Positions 44,908 through 54,552 of a stretch of 64,000 nt of DNA are shown here, piece by piece. The notes beneath the pieces are model-generated. The model was given only the letters and a program-made list of their open reading frames with translations. It had not been told where the DNA came from and did not search any database. The DNA comes from Synechococcus sp. MW101C3 (lineage in GTDB: Bacteria > Cyanobacteriota > Cyanobacteriia > PCC-6307 > Cyanobiaceae): contig NZ_NQKX01000007.1 of the NCBI RefSeq assembly GCF_002252635.1, positions 62,001 through 126,000 on the forward strand, written 5' to 3'. The position numbers were made by a program, and so were the translations under genes. Positions within the stretch are counted from its first letter, which is position 1; every line of letters starts with the position of its first letter.

Positions 44908-45746
44908 TGCCGCAGCTGCGCCATCAGCCCATGGCGGGGCGCGAACAGGAAGCTGGCCAGGAAGAGGCAGGTCTGGACCACCACGATGCAGCCGCCGGTG
45001 GAGGCATCCAGCCAGTAGCTCCAGTAGATGCCGACCACACTGGAGAGCATGGCGGAGCCGACGGCGATCCAGGTCATCCTGTCGAAGCGATCGGTGAGCA
45101 GGTGAGCCGTGGCCCCCGGGGTGACCAGCATGGCCACCACCAGGATGATGCCCACGGTCTGCAGGCCGGCCACCGCCGCCAATGACAGCACCGCCAGCAG
45201 CAGGTAATGCAGCACGCCGGTGTGGATGCCGATCGAACGGGCGTGGGTGGGATCGAAGCAGAACAGAATCAGGTCACGGCGCAGCAGCAGCAGCACCGCC
45301 AGCACCAGGCCGCAGATCCAGAGCGTCTGCTGGATGTCAGCGGGGCTGATGCCCAGCACATTGCCGAACAGGATGTGGGTGAGATCGATGCTGCTGCGCA
45401 CCTTCGACACCAGGATCAGGCCGAAGGCGAAGAATCCGGTGAACACCAGCCCGATCACGGTGTCCTCCTTGATGCGCGTCATCTGCTTGATGTAGCCGAT
45501 CACCGCCACCGATCCCACGCCGAACACGAAGGCGCCGAGGGCGAAGGGCAGGTTGAGGGCATAGGCGATCACCACGCCGGGCATCACCGCATGGGACACC
45601 GCATCACCCATCAGCGCCCAGCCTTTGAGGGTCATGTAGCAGGAGAGCAGGCCGCAGACGGAGGCCACGAGCATGCTCACCAGCAGGGCCCGCTGCATGA
45701 AGGCATGCTGCAACGGTTCGGTGAGCCAGGGAAGCGCGTCCATCAC
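44904..45746 (-). CDS. mntB: Manganese/zinc ABC-3 family permease MntB
   Basis: A 280-residue ABC-3 type permease with about eight membrane helices (LLVSMLVASVCGLLSCYMTLKGWALMGDAVSHAVMPGV is the family opening, given here as its GDAVSHAVMPG core). It transports divalent metal from periplasm to cytosol. Start is GTG 45746 or ATG 45743, both overlapping the mntA stop. Substrate Mn2+ is inferred from the whole operon. Confidence 0.9.
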   Translation of the reverse strand: MMDALPWLTEPLQHAFMQRALLVSMLVASVCGLLSCYMTLKGWALMGDAVSHAVMPGVVIAYALNLPFALGAFVFGVGSVAVIGYIKQMTRIKEDTVIGLVFTGFFAFGLILVSKVRSSIDLTHILFGNVLGISPADIQQTLWICGLVLAVLLLLRRDLILFCFDPTHARSIGIHTGVLHYLLLAVLSLAAVAGLQTVGIILVVAMLVTPGATAHLLTDRFDRMTWIAVGSAMLSSVVGIYWSYWLDASTGGCIVVVQTCLFLASFLFAPRHGLMAQLRQ

Positions 45747-46552
45747 AGGTCGCCCTCACCGGACGGATCCGGCGGGGTGATCGTGAGCGAATCGAGCGGT
45801 CCGCCGCCGAAGGTGCGGGCCACGTTCTCCTGCGTGAACACCTCAGAGGTGTCGCCGTAAGCGAGCACGGTCTTATTGATCAGCACCACGTCGTCACAGA
45901 AGCCGGTGACGTGGCTCAGATCGTGGGTGGAGATCAGCAGCGTGCGGCCTTCCTGGCGGAACTGCTGGAACAGCTGGATCAGCAGCTTCTCGGTGCGGAT
46001 GTCCACGCCGGCGAAGGGTTCATCGAGCAGCATCACTGACGCCTCCTGGGCAAGGGCTCGGGCGACGAAAGCCCGCTTGCGCTGGCCCCCCGAGAGCTGA
46101 CCGATCTGGCGGTGGCGCAACGGCCAGAGCTCCACCCGCTCCAGGCTCTCACGCACGGCCTGGTGGTCGCTCCGACGAGGAATGCGCAGCAGGTTCATGG
46201 TGCCGTAGCGGCCCATCATCACCACGTTCGCCACGCTCACCGGGAAGTTCCAGTCGACGCTTTCGGTCTGCGGCACATAGGCCACCGCCTGCTGTCGCAG
46301 GGCTTCACGCAGGGGCACGCCGTTGATGGCGATGGTGCCGCGCGAAGGGTTCACGAACCCCATCAGCGCCTTGAACAGGGTGGATTTGCCGGCGCCGTTC
46401 ATGCCCACGAGGGCGCAGATGCTGCCGGCGTAGGCCCGCAGCGACACGTCATGCAGAGCCACCACGCCGTTGTAGGCGTAGCAGAGGTTGTCGACGACGA
46501 TGCGCTCCTGGGCCGGACGGTGCTGAGGCGGGCGGGGCGGGCGGTGTTGCAT
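45743..46552 (-). CDS. mntA: Manganese ABC transporter ATP-binding protein MntA
   Basis: A 269-residue ATPase: Walker A GMNGAGKST, Q-loop PQTESVDW, signature LSGGQRKR, Walker B VMLLDEPFAGVD and switch H in STHDLSHV. The QTESVDWNFPVSV segment is typical of Mn/Zn transporters (MntA/ZnuC). Energises the permease. The gene lies between mntC (4-bp gap) and mntB (overlap). Confidence 0.92.
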   Translation of the reverse strand: MQHRPPRPPQHRPAQERIVVDNLCYAYNGVVALHDVSLRAYAGSICALVGMNGAGKSTLFKALMGFVNPSRGTIAINGVPLREALRQQAVAYVPQTESVDWNFPVSVANVVMMGRYGTMNLLRIPRRSDHQAVRESLERVELWPLRHRQIGQLSGGQRKRAFVARALAQEASVMLLDEPFAGVDIRTEKLLIQLFQQFRQEGRTLLISTHDLSHVTGFCDDVVLINKTVLAYGDTSEVFTQENVARTFGGGPLDSLTITPPDPSGEGDL

Positions 46553-46556
46553 CGGC

Positions 46557-47543
46557 TCAGCGCCCCTTGAGTCCGTTGATCAGTGTGGATACATTGTGCC
46601 GCTGCAGCTCCAGCAGGGAGGAGGCCGGGCCACCTTCAGGCGACAGGGAATCCACGAAGAAAACACCGGCAAAGCGGCTGCCGCTCTCCGCCGCCACCTG
46701 CTTCTGCGCCTCTGCCGACACTGTGCTTTCGCAGAACACCGCCGGCACCTGGCGCTCTCGGACCGTGGCGATCAGGCGGGCCATGCGCTGCGGGGTGACC
46801 TGGGATTCAGCATTGACAGGCCAGAGGTAGGCCTCGGTGAGGCCGTAATCGCGGGCGAGGTAGGAGAAGGCGCCTTCGCAGGTGGCCAGCAGGCGGTGCT
46901 GGGGCGGCAGGGTGGCCAGATCGCGGCGCAGGTCCCTGTCGAGGGCGCGCAGCTCAGCGCGGTAGGCCTCGGCGTTGCGCTTGAAATCGGCCGCATGGGC
47001 GGGGGCGAGCTGGGTGAAGGCCTTGCGCATGTTCTCCACATAAACCTCCGCCAGCCAGGGCGACATCCAGGCGTGCGGATTGGGCTTGCCGGCGTAGGCA
47101 TCCCCGGCGATCGGCAAGGGCTCGATGCCGTCGGTGAGCACCACCCGCGGCACGTCCGGCAGGCCGGAGAGAAACCGATCGGCCCAGCGCTCGAGGCCGA
47201 AGCCGTTGACCAGCACCAGCTGGGCCCCCTCAGCCCGCCGCAGATCGCTGGGAGTCGGTTCGTAGCCGTGGATCTCGGCGCCCGGCCGGGTGATCGACTC
47301 CACCTGCAGGTGGTCGCCGGCCACCTGGCGGGCCATGTCGGCCAGGATTGTGAACGTGGTGAGCACGCGCGGTTTCCCTTGCGTCGCTGCGGCCCCTGGC
47401 GTGCCAGCCGCGGAGGTGCCGGGGGCCGGTGTCTGCTCGGCCGGACGCGGCGACGGCGTGCAACCCAGCAGGGCGCCACTGGTGAGCATCAGCACGCCAC
47501 AAAGGGCCAGGGCAGGACGCCTGAGAATCGAGCGGGCCGCCAT
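46557..47543 (-). CDS. mntC: Manganese-binding lipoprotein of ABC transporter MntC
   Basis: A 328-residue periplasmic metal-binding lipoprotein (cluster A-I). Lipobox SGALLGC at about 20-26 with the acylated Cys, then a short Pro/Ala/Thr linker. The four metal ligands expected in MntC are seen: H in IHGYEPTPSD, H in NPHAWMSP, E in FCESTVS and D in VDSLS. ATG 47543 gives a proper lipoprotein signal; GTG 47564 would add seven residues. Two cysteines near C-terminus (ATCEGAF, FCEST) could form the disulphide reported for cyanobacterial MntC. Supplies Mn for photosystem II. Confidence 0.92.
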   Translation of the reverse strand: MAARSILRRPALALCGVLMLTSGALLGCTPSPRPAEQTPAPGTSAAGTPGAAATQGKPRVLTTFTILADMARQVAGDHLQVESITRPGAEIHGYEPTPSDLRRAEGAQLVLVNGFGLERWADRFLSGLPDVPRVVLTDGIEPLPIAGDAYAGKPNPHAWMSPWLAEVYVENMRKAFTQLAPAHAADFKRNAEAYRAELRALDRDLRRDLATLPPQHRLLATCEGAFSYLARDYGLTEAYLWPVNAESQVTPQRMARLIATVRERQVPAVFCESTVSAEAQKQVAAESGSRFAGVFFVDSLSPEGGPASSLLELQRHNVSTLINGLKGR

Positions 47544-47653
47544 CAACGGCGCAACGTCAAACACGAAAATGGTCTAAGAGAACACAAGCGGCGCTGACGT
47601 AACCGTTGCTGGTGCGGCACGTGCCTGCGGCAGCGGAGGCGCTGCCGGGCCAG

Positions 47654-47684
47654 AAGAAAAGGCCCCCGCCGCAGCGGAGGCCTT
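47654..47684 (-). terminator. Rho-independent terminator of psbA
   Basis: On the minus strand, GGCCTCCGC pairs with GCGGGGGCC around a TGCG loop, followed by TTTTCTTC. It lies about 45 bp past the psbA stop, in the right place to end the psbA transcript. Confidence 0.85.
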
Positions 47685-47726
47685 CAGGGGTGCAGGTGCC
47701 AGGGGAGGTGGCCCCCGGCGGCTGGC

Positions 47727-48803
47727 TCAGCCGATCGCCGGAGCCTGCAGCGCCACCGGCACCGACTCCAGCAGGGCCAGGTCGAGCGGGAAGTTGTGGG
47801 CATTGCGCTCGTGCATCACCTCAAAGCCGAGGTTGCCGCGGTTGAGCACATCGGCCCAGGTGTTGATCACCCGGCCCTGGGCATCCAGCACCGACTGGTT
47901 GAAGTTGAACCCGTTGAGGTTGAAGGCCATCGTGCTCACGCCCAGGGCGGTGAACCAGATGCCCACCACCGGCCAGGCGGCCAGGAAGAAGTGCAGGCTG
48001 CGGCTGTTGTTGAAGGAGGCGTACTGGAAGATCAGGCGACCGAAGTAGCCGTGAGCAGCCACGATGTTGTAGGTCTCTTCTTCTTGGCCGAACTTGTAGC
48101 CGTAGTTCTGGCTCTCGCTTTCGGTCGTCTCACGCACCAGCGAGCTGGTGACGAGCGAACCGTGCATGGCCGAGAACAGGGAGCCGCCGAACACACCAGC
48201 CACACCCAGCATGTGGAAGGGGTGCATCAGGATGTTGTGCTCCGCTTGGAACACCAGCATGAAGTTGAAGGTGCCGGAGATGCCGAGGGGCATGCCGTCA
48301 GAGAAGGAACCCTGACCGAAGGGGTAGATCAGGAACACCGCGAAAGCGGCCGAGAGCGGCGCGCTGTAGGCGACGCAGATCCAGGGGCGCATGCCGAGGC
48401 GGTAGGAGAGTTCCCACTGCCGGCCCATGTAGCAGGAGATGCCGATCAGGAAGTGGAACACCACCAACTGATAGGGGCCGCCGTTGTAGAGCCACTCATC
48501 GAGGCTCACGGCTTGCCAGATGGGATAGAAGTGCAGGCCGATGGCGTTGCTGGAAGGAACAACGGCGCCGGAGATGATGTTGTTGCCGTACAGGAAGGAA
48601 CCGGCAACGGGCTCCCGGATGCCGTCGATGTCGACGGGAGGAGCGGCGATGAAGGCGATGATGAAGCAGATCGTGGCTGCCAGGAGGCAGGGGATCATCA
48701 GCACACCGAACCAACCGATGTAAATCCGGTTGTCGGTGGAGGTGACCCACTGACAGAAGCTCTCCCAGGAGCTGAGACGTCCGCTGCGAACAGCCGTGGC
48801 CAT
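47727..48803 (-). CDS. psbA: Photosystem II D1 protein
   Basis: A 358-residue D1 reaction-centre protein, nearly identical in pattern to other cyanobacterial D1: [74 protein letters not shown] and the C-terminal AHNFPLDLA processing site before a 16-residue tail. The position that separates low-light and high-light forms (130 in the standard numbering) is Gln, as in D1:1. ATG 48803 gives the canonical start MATAV; the upstream in-frame GTG/ATG codons are rejected. The leader lacks a Shine-Dalgarno and is pyrimidine-rich. Confidence 0.98.
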   Translation of the reverse strand: MATAVRSGRLSSWESFCQWVTSTDNRIYIGWFGVLMIPCLLAATICFIIAFIAAPPVDIDGIREPVAGSFLYGNNIISGAVVPSSNAIGLHFYPIWQAVSLDEWLYNGGPYQLVVFHFLIGISCYMGRQWELSYRLGMRPWICVAYSAPLSAAFAVFLIYPFGQGSFSDGMPLGISGTFNFMLVFQAEHNILMHPFHMLGVAGVFGGSLFSAMHGSLVTSSLVRETTESESQNYGYKFGQEEETYNIVAAHGYFGRLIFQYASFNNSRSLHFFLAAWPVVGIWFTALGVSTMAFNLNGFNFNQSVLDAQGRVINTWADVLNRGNLGFEVMHERNAHNFPLDLALLESVPVALQAPAIG

Positions 48804-49061
48804 TGGAGGTAAGAGGACGGAAGGAAACGGCTTCTTCACCCTCCACTCGCCTCAGGCAGCAACGGAAAATCCGCCAGCATCCGCAGCGAGAGAGCAGCAA
48901 AAGGCACCGTACAAAAACGCTAAGGAAGAGCTGCCGAAGCGAGGCACGCGGCCTCCATCTCTTCGCAGATGTTCAACAGAAGCGTTCCGAACTTCACGCA
49001 ACTACATCATTCAGTAGATCAAACGCAACAATCCCCAGGCCTAAGCCCTTAGCCAAAATCC

Positions 49062-50426
49062 TTAGGCCGTGGCCTGGCGCAGCACCCACTGACGGCCCTG
49101 GTGGAGGAACGCCGGCCAGTCGAGCCGTTCGCTCTCGGCGGCCCGTGCCACCAGCAGGGGGGCCTGCAGACGGATCGCCTGCAGATCCGCCTCCGCCACG
49201 CCGCTGCTGAGGGCCAGCACATCGGCCATCGCCCGGGCCACCACCCGGGTGAGGTAGGCACCGCTGAGCGCCTGCAGGCTGCTGCCCACCAGCCAGGCGC
49301 TGCCCTCCAGCCGCATCACGCTGGCGAGGGCCTGGCCGGTCCACTCCACCACCCCCAGCGCCAGGGCAGCACGGGCCAGTTCGGTGGCCGCCGCCCGCAG
49401 CTGCTCCATCCCCCAGGGGCAATCCCACAGCCGGGCCATCTCCTGCAGCATCAGCCCGTTGGCCACGGCCAGCACCAGCAGATCCACGCTGGGCAGCGGT
49501 GCGGCGAACACGCCGGTGGCCACCAGCCACTGGGTGCGTTGCACGAGAGCCTTGCAGCGCTCACGCCGCAGGCGCTCCAGTAAACCCTGCCATTCGCCGT
49601 GCAACCGCTCGAGCTGGCGCTGCTCGGTGCGGTGCAGCAGCGCGTGGCCCTGCTGGCGGAGCTCCTGGGCCAAGGGCGTCAGGGCAGCAGGCAGGGCCTC
49701 GGGCTGGCCGCTCCAGGGCAGCAGCCGCTCCCGCAGAGGCGCCGGCAGCTGGGCCTGCAGATCGGCCACCAGCTGCGGCTCCTCACCCACCACCAGCAGC
49801 CAGACGGGCTGGCCGGCAGGCAGCGTCTCCAGCCAGCGCAGATCGGCGGCCTGCAGCGGCGGGTGCACCGCATGAAGCAGCAGGTCGCAGCGGGGGAAGG
49901 GGGCCGGCCAGCTCCAATCGGGGCTGTGGGACGCCAGCGGATGGCCCCAGTGCAGGGTGATCGGCAGGGGCGCGCGCACGCCCTGCACCAGCGGGCCCTC
50001 CAGGGCACGCTCCAGCGGACGCAGGCCCACCAGCCCCAGATCGAGGGCCTGGCGGTGCTGGCGGCCACGCAGCTGCTGGAGCTGGTCGCGGCGCTGCTGC
50101 TGGGCCGCCTGGAAGGTGTCGGAGGCGGTCGTGCTGGCGCTCTCCAGCTGCTCGAACTGGGGCAACAGCCCCTCACAGCGTTCGATCCAGCCGTTCCAGG
50201 AGCTGGGCAGCTGGGGCGTGATCGGGCCGCGTGGGCGCCGCCACCACCACCAGGCACCGGCTGCCGCAAGCAGGGGGAGGCCGCCCGAGAGGGGGGTGTG
50301 CAGGCTGTCGAGCAGCAGCCAACCGCCGAGCACGGCCGCGGCAGGGGCCGCCACCGGCAGGAAGGGAATCAGGCCGCGCCAGGAAGCGGCCTCCAGGGGG
50401 CGAGCGGAAGAAGGCAAGGAGAGCAA
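49062..50426 (-). CDS. DUF697-like membrane protein
   Basis: A 454-residue protein with a hydrophobic N-terminal region (about 15-60), a coiled-coil/glutamine-rich middle (QQQRRDQLQQLRGRQHRQ) and a C-terminal domain (about 300-440) with KALVQRTQWLVATGVFAAPLPSVDLL core segments (VFAAPLPSVDLL) that match DUF697 (YcjF-type, often next to GTPases). No GTPase motif in this protein. Function unknown. It lies in opposite direction to the CDF gene, with 103 bp between. Confidence 0.75.
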   Translation of the reverse strand: MLSLPSSARPLEAASWRGLIPFLPVAAPAAAVLGGWLLLDSLHTPLSGGLPLLAAAGAWWWWRRPRGPITPQLPSSWNGWIERCEGLLPQFEQLESASTTASDTFQAAQQQRRDQLQQLRGRQHRQALDLGLVGLRPLERALEGPLVQGVRAPLPITLHWGHPLASHSPDWSWPAPFPRCDLLLHAVHPPLQAADLRWLETLPAGQPVWLLVVGEEPQLVADLQAQLPAPLRERLLPWSGQPEALPAALTPLAQELRQQGHALLHRTEQRQLERLHGEWQGLLERLRRERCKALVQRTQWLVATGVFAAPLPSVDLLVLAVANGLMLQEMARLWDCPWGMEQLRAAATELARAALALGVVEWTGQALASVMRLEGSAWLVGSSLQALSGAYLTRVVARAMADVLALSSGVAEADLQAIRLQAPLLVARAAESERLDWPAFLHQGRQWVLRQATA

Positions 50427-50529
50427 CGCCCGCTGCGAACGAACGTCAGCATCTTTAGCTCAGCTCCTCTCCCCTGCCCAGGGGCTCAATAGGTTGGGGG
50501 CAACCGAGCCAGGCCCGGGGGCCTCTCCG

Positions 50530-51543
50530 ATGACGGCTGAGCGGATCCGTCCCGACACGGGCGCCCAGGCCCCGAAGGACGTGGCCGACGGGGGGCTGGC
50601 CCGTGAAGGCGCCGCCCATGGAGACGCGCCCCGCTCGGCCGTGGCCGACAACCGCGAAGCGGTGAACACGGTGCTGCTGATCGCCTTGAGCGTGAACGTG
50701 GCGATGAGCTTCCTGAAACTGTTCGTGGGGCTGTGGAGCGGTTCGCTGGCGGTGCTGGCCGATGCGATGCACAGCGCCACCGATGGCCTCTCCAGCCTGC
50801 TGGGGGTGATCACCAACAGCCTTTCCGATCCACTCCCCGACCGCGACCACCCCTACGGGCACCACAAATACGAAGGCATCGGCGCCCTGGCGATCGCGGT
50901 GTTCATCCTGTTCGCCTGCATCGAGATCCTGCAGTCGGCGGCGCAACGGGTGCTGGGCGGGCTGGAACCGCTGCGGCTGGAGAACGGCGCCTTCGTGCTG
51001 CTGGTGGTGTCGCTGCTGGGCAATATCCTGCTGGCCCGCTACGAACGGCAGCAGGGGCTGCGGCTCAAGAGCGCCCTGCTGCTGGCGGATGCCCACCACA
51101 CCACCAGTGACATCTGGACCACCTTGATGGTGCTGGCCGGCCTCGCCGGCGCCAGGATGTTTGGGCTCAACTGGCTGGATGTGGCGGTGGCGGCGCCCCT
51201 GGCCCTGCTGCTGGTGCGCTCCTGCTGGCAGGTGGTGCGCACCAACCTGCCCTGGTTGGTGGATCACATCGCCATCGCCCCCGAGGCGATCCACACGGTG
51301 GCCATGGCGGTGCCGGGGGTGTTGAACTGCCACGACATCGCCAGCCGCGGGGTGCTCGGCCAGCAGGTGTTCATCGACATGCACATGGTGGTGGACGCCG
51401 ACGACCTGCCCACCGCCCACCGCATCACCGAACGGGTGGAGGAACGGCTGGAGGAACGCTTCGGGCCAGTGCGCTGCACGATTCACCTGGAACCGCGCGA
51501 ATATGCGCGTTCGGAGATCACCTTTCGCGGAGCCCATGGCTGA
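50530..51543 (+). CDS. Cation diffusion facilitator (CDF) transporter
   Basis: A 337-residue CDF family metal exporter. Six membrane helices begin at about residue 45; the metal sites are seen as DAMHSATDGLSS in helix 2 and DAHHTTSDIWTT in helix 5, and HPYGHHKYE in the cytoplasmic loop. A C-terminal CDF domain (QVFIDMHMVVDADDLP) follows. Substrate cannot be read from sequence; the second site's DAHHTTSD favours Zn or Mn/Fe. ATG 50530 is chosen. Its end overlaps the next gene's start by 8 bp. Confidence 0.92.
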   Translation: MTAERIRPDTGAQAPKDVADGGLAREGAAHGDAPRSAVADNREAVNTVLLIALSVNVAMSFLKLFVGLWSGSLAVLADAMHSATDGLSSLLGVITNSLSDPLPDRDHPYGHHKYEGIGALAIAVFILFACIEILQSAAQRVLGGLEPLRLENGAFVLLVVSLLGNILLARYERQQGLRLKSALLLADAHHTTSDIWTTLMVLAGLAGARMFGLNWLDVAVAAPLALLLVRSCWQVVRTNLPWLVDHIAIAPEAIHTVAMAVPGVLNCHDIASRGVLGQQVFIDMHMVVDADDLPTAHRITERVEERLEERFGPVRCTIHLEPREYARSEITFRGAHG

Positions 51544-52066
51544 TCGCAACCGTGAGCTGATCGCACTGCTCACGCCCCGCCAGCAGGTGCGCGTGCGCCA
51601 GTTGCTGCTGGAGCAGCAGGGCCATGCCAGCTGGCACGGCGGCGTGCCGGTGCTGCTGCTCGATCGCTGCTGGCTGCGGCTGCGGGTCACACCGGTGGAA
51701 CACCTGGCCCGGCTGTTGCCGCCCGACAGCACGGCGGAGGCGCCGGAACTCGTGCGTTTCCGCGAACTGCGCCAGCAGGGGTTCAGCGAAGGCGCCGCCC
51801 AGGCCCGCTGCTGGGAGGAGTTCGGACCCGCGGCCTGCCAGCTCGCCCTGCACCGCCACTGGCAGGCCTTGGAGGGCCCTCATCACGGCTGGACGCTGGC
51901 CGCCTACCTGGCCTTCCTGCGTACCTACCGCGAGCTGTTCGCGGCCGGCCAGGAGCGGCCGCTGCCGCTGGTGGTGCTGGGCCGGCGCGGCAGCCAGGAG
52001 CCGCACCGCATCCACTGGCTGGTGGAGACCGGAGCCCTTGATGCGGCACACTTGCCCCCTGATTGA
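51536..52066 (+). CDS. Conserved cyanobacterial protein, function unknown
   Basis: A 176-residue protein: LIALLTPRQQVRVRQLLLEQQGH, then RFRELRQQGFSEGAAQARCWEEFG and LAAYLAFLRTYRELFAAG near residues 120-150, all helical. Unrecognised, but the open frame, coupling to the CDF gene (8-bp overlap) and close spacing to the next gene support it. No signal peptide. Function unknown. Confidence 0.7.
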   Translation: MADRNRELIALLTPRQQVRVRQLLLEQQGHASWHGGVPVLLLDRCWLRLRVTPVEHLARLLPPDSTAEAPELVRFRELRQQGFSEGAAQARCWEEFGPAACQLALHRHWQALEGPHHGWTLAAYLAFLRTYRELFAAGQERPLPLVVLGRRGSQEPHRIHWLVETGALDAAHLPPD

Positions 52067-52078
52067 AGGCTTGCGGCC

Positions 52079-52762
52079 ATGGCCGACCTGGAGAACGCAT
52101 CGGTGCCCACAGACGCGATGCCCACCGACTCTGTGACCACCGAAGCGGTGACCACAGACGTGGTGACCACCGACGTGGTGCCCGTTGAGGCTGGGCAACA
52201 GGTGCAACGCCGGGGCGGTGGTCGCCCGCCGGGCGGTGGCAGGGAAGCCGGCAGCCACCGCGAGAGTGGCGGCCTGCGCATCCGCCTGAGCGAGAACGAG
52301 CAACGGGCCGCCAAGGTGGTGCAGGAGGCCTTCCAGCTGCGTTCCACGATCGCGGCGCTGGGCTTTTCGATCCGCACCGTGGCCCAGCTGCTGGAGCAGG
52401 GTGCGCTCGATGCACTGGTGGCCGAGATGCGCGCCCAGGCGGGCAACCGGCCGGAACGCAGCCGCCCCGAAGGCGGGCGCTCAGAATCGGGCCGCAATGG
52501 CGAAGGCGGCGAAGGCCGGCGTGGCCGGCGCGAGGGCTCCGGAGAAGGACGTCCGGAGGGGCGCGGCGAGCGCCGCGTGATCAGCCGGCCCGATCCCTTC
52601 GCCCGCCCGAGCCGGCCGGAGCCGGTGCGTGAACCAGAGCCAGTGGCCGAAGCCAGCGCCCCCGTTGAGGAACCCACCCTGGCCGACGACGCTGCAGACA
52701 CCAGCAGCCCACACACCAGCGACGCCGAGGCGCTGCCCACCGACGCCGAGACGCAGCTGTGA
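52079..52762 (+). CDS. Conserved protein with disordered Gly/Arg-rich tail
   Basis: A 227-residue protein with an N-terminal VTTEA/VTTDV repeat region (three near-exact 15-bp units, about residues 19-33), a helical core (about 65-120, RLSENEQRAAKVVQEAFQLR and SIRTVAQLLEQGALDAL), and a disordered Gly/Arg/Glu-rich tail. Core matches unnamed picocyanobacterial proteins. Its TGA overlaps the trpS GTG (4 bp). Function unknown; the Arg/Gly tail may bind RNA, which is only a guess. Confidence 0.7.
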   Translation: MADLENASVPTDAMPTDSVTTEAVTTDVVTTDVVPVEAGQQVQRRGGGRPPGGGREAGSHRESGGLRIRLSENEQRAAKVVQEAFQLRSTIAALGFSIRTVAQLLEQGALDALVAEMRAQAGNRPERSRPEGGRSESGRNGEGGEGRRGRREGSGEGRPEGRGERRVISRPDPFARPSRPEPVREPEPVAEASAPVEEPTLADDAADTSSPHTSDAEALPTDAETQL

Positions 52763-53775
52763 CGCTTCGGCCACGTGTGCTCTCGGGCGTGCAACCCACC
52801 GGATCGCTGCACCTGGGCAACTGGCTGGGGGCGATCCGCAACTGGGTGCAACTGCAGGACAGCCACGACACATTTTTCTGTGTGGTGGATCTGCACGCGA
52901 TCACGGTGCCGCACGATCCCGCCCTGCTGGCGGAGGCCACACGCCGCACCGCCGCCCTCTACCTGGCCTGCGGCATTGATCCACAGCGCTCCACGGTGTT
53001 CGTGCAGAGCCAGGTTCCGGCGCACAGTGAGCTCACCTGGCTGCTGAACTGCGTCACGCCGCTGAACTGGCTGGAGCGCATGATCCAGTTCAAGGAGAAG
53101 GCACGCAAGCAGGGCGACAACGTGTCGGTGGGGCTGCTCGATTACCCCGTGCTGATGGCTGCCGACATCCTTCTTTATGACGCCGATCTGGTGCCGGTAG
53201 GCGAAGACCAGAAGCAGCATCTGGAGCTCGCCCGCGACATCGCCCAGCAGCGCATCAATGCCCGCTTCGCGCCGGAAGACCAGCCGCTGCTGAAGGTGCC
53301 CGAGCCGTTGATCCTTGCGGAGGGTGCGCGGGTGATGAGCCTGATCGACGGCCGCAGCAAGATGAGCAAGAGCGAACCGAATGAGGGCTCACGCCTGCAC
53401 CTGCTCGATCCGCCCGAGCTGATCACCAGAAAGATCAAACGCGCCAAGACCGATCCGGTGATGGGGCTGGAATTCGGCAACCCCGAACGCCCCGAAGCCG
53501 ACAACCTGCTCGGGCTCTTCGCCCTGCTCAGCGGCAAGACACGGGACACCGCTGCCGCCGAATGCGCCGCGATGGGCTGGGGACAGTTCAAGCCATTGCT
53601 GGCAGAAGCCGCTGTGGCCGCCCTGCAGCCGCTGCAGGAGCGTTATGCCGAGATCCGCCGCGACGAGGCCTACCTGAGCGAAGTGCTGCGCGAGGGCAAG
53701 GAGCGGGCGGCAGCCGTGGCCACTGCCACGCTGGAGCGTGTGAAGGCAGCCCTGGGCTTCTTGCCGGCGGCCTGA
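52759..53775 (+). CDS. trpS: Tryptophanyl-tRNA synthetase
   Basis: A 338-residue class Ic aminoacyl-tRNA synthetase that charges tRNA-Trp. The HIGH-type motif is GSLHLGNWLG near the N-terminus, the tryptophan-binding DYPVLMAADIL and GEDQKQHLELARD segments are present, and the KMSKS motif is KMSKSE. Length is normal. The GTG start overlaps the previous stop by 4 bp (GTGA). Confidence 0.96.
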   Translation: MTLRPRVLSGVQPTGSLHLGNWLGAIRNWVQLQDSHDTFFCVVDLHAITVPHDPALLAEATRRTAALYLACGIDPQRSTVFVQSQVPAHSELTWLLNCVTPLNWLERMIQFKEKARKQGDNVSVGLLDYPVLMAADILLYDADLVPVGEDQKQHLELARDIAQQRINARFAPEDQPLLKVPEPLILAEGARVMSLIDGRSKMSKSEPNEGSRLHLLDPPELITRKIKRAKTDPVMGLEFGNPERPEADNLLGLFALLSGKTRDTAAAECAAMGWGQFKPLLAEAAVAALQPLQERYAEIRRDEAYLSEVLREGKERAAAVATATLERVKAALGFLPAA

Positions 53776-53786
53776 TCAGGAGGGCG

Positions 53787-53942
53787 ATGCCGCGTTCCTT
53801 GAAGACTGACGTTGCTTTTCCCCAAGCCGATGCAGACATAGCCCCTGGCGTGACTGCTTGGCTGAGCAGTGAGTGGCACGATGCGACTGATAAACCTTTC
53901 GCCATGATTAACACAACGAAGCCGAACGGGAAATCGTGCTGA
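53787..53942 (+). CDS. Possible small protein of 51 residues
   Basis: An open frame right after trpS preceded by AGGAGGG (53778-53784), a strong ribosome site although close to the ATG. Product begins MPRSLKTDVAFPQADADI and has no recognisable motif or membrane segment. It could be real or chance. Listed with low confidence because of the ribosome site. Confidence 0.25.
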   Translation: MPRSLKTDVAFPQADADIAPGVTAWLSSEWHDATDKPFAMINTTKPNGKSC

Positions 53943-54018
53943 TTGAGTGGGGCAACCTATGGCTTCACGCTCCTCTTCGCCTTGGTCGCGCGTGAGCAGT
54001 CAGGCTGCGGTACGCCGC

Positions 54019-54477
54019 TCAAGGCTCCCGGTACACCACGCGACCACGTTCATCATTGCCCACATCGAGCAGATGCTCATGCAGCAGCTCTTCGATTTCG
54101 GTGCGCACGGCGTCGTGGTCGGTGCCGGCAGGCAGTGTTACAGCGAGGATCGCGTCATTGAGGGTGAAGCCAACACTGCCGGAACTGCGGGCCAACACGA
54201 GCAACTGGCGCGCCAACGGCTCCGGGCGGTTGGTGTCGGCTTTGGCGAGGGCTTCCTGCAACACCAGCGGTTGGTTGGCCTGCTCGATCATCGAGCTGAT
54301 CAGCAGCGCATCAATCAGTTGGCCGATGCCGCAGAAGCCAAAGGTGAGCAGCCACAACACCCCGCTCAGCGGCTTGCGGGCGTAAAAGCGATGCAGACCG
54401 CACAGGCCGACGAAGCCGCATGCCCAGAACAGATAGCCGAGTGCCACGTGGCGTCGCTCGATCAGGGGGCTCGCCAT
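54019..54477 (-). CDS. TM2 domain membrane protein
   Basis: A 152-residue protein: a TM2 domain at about 10-65 (ALGYLFWACGFVGLCGLHRFYARKPLSG core with the GLHRFY motif, and LTFGFCGIGQLIDAL), i.e. two membrane helices, then a soluble domain (about 75-150) that ends VGNDERGRVVYREP. ATG 54477 is chosen over an upstream TTG. Such small membrane proteins are frequent in cyanobacteria. Function unknown. Confidence 0.85.
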   Translation of the reverse strand: MASPLIERRHVALGYLFWACGFVGLCGLHRFYARKPLSGVLWLLTFGFCGIGQLIDALLISSMIEQANQPLVLQEALAKADTNRPEPLARQLLVLARSSGSVGFTLNDAILAVTLPAGTDHDAVRTEIEELLHEHLLDVGNDERGRVVYREP

Positions 54478-54552
54478 GCTCAAAACCAGCGATGCTCACA
54501 GCGGATCCCCGATGCTATCGGGGCTCTGGCTGGGCTCCGGCCTGGCGTGGTG

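Noticed and set aside
51925-53220. 431-codon minus-strand frame over the disordered protein and trpS
   Set aside because: Overlaps trpS with intact HIGH and KMSKS motifs; Ser/Arg/Pro-rich product.
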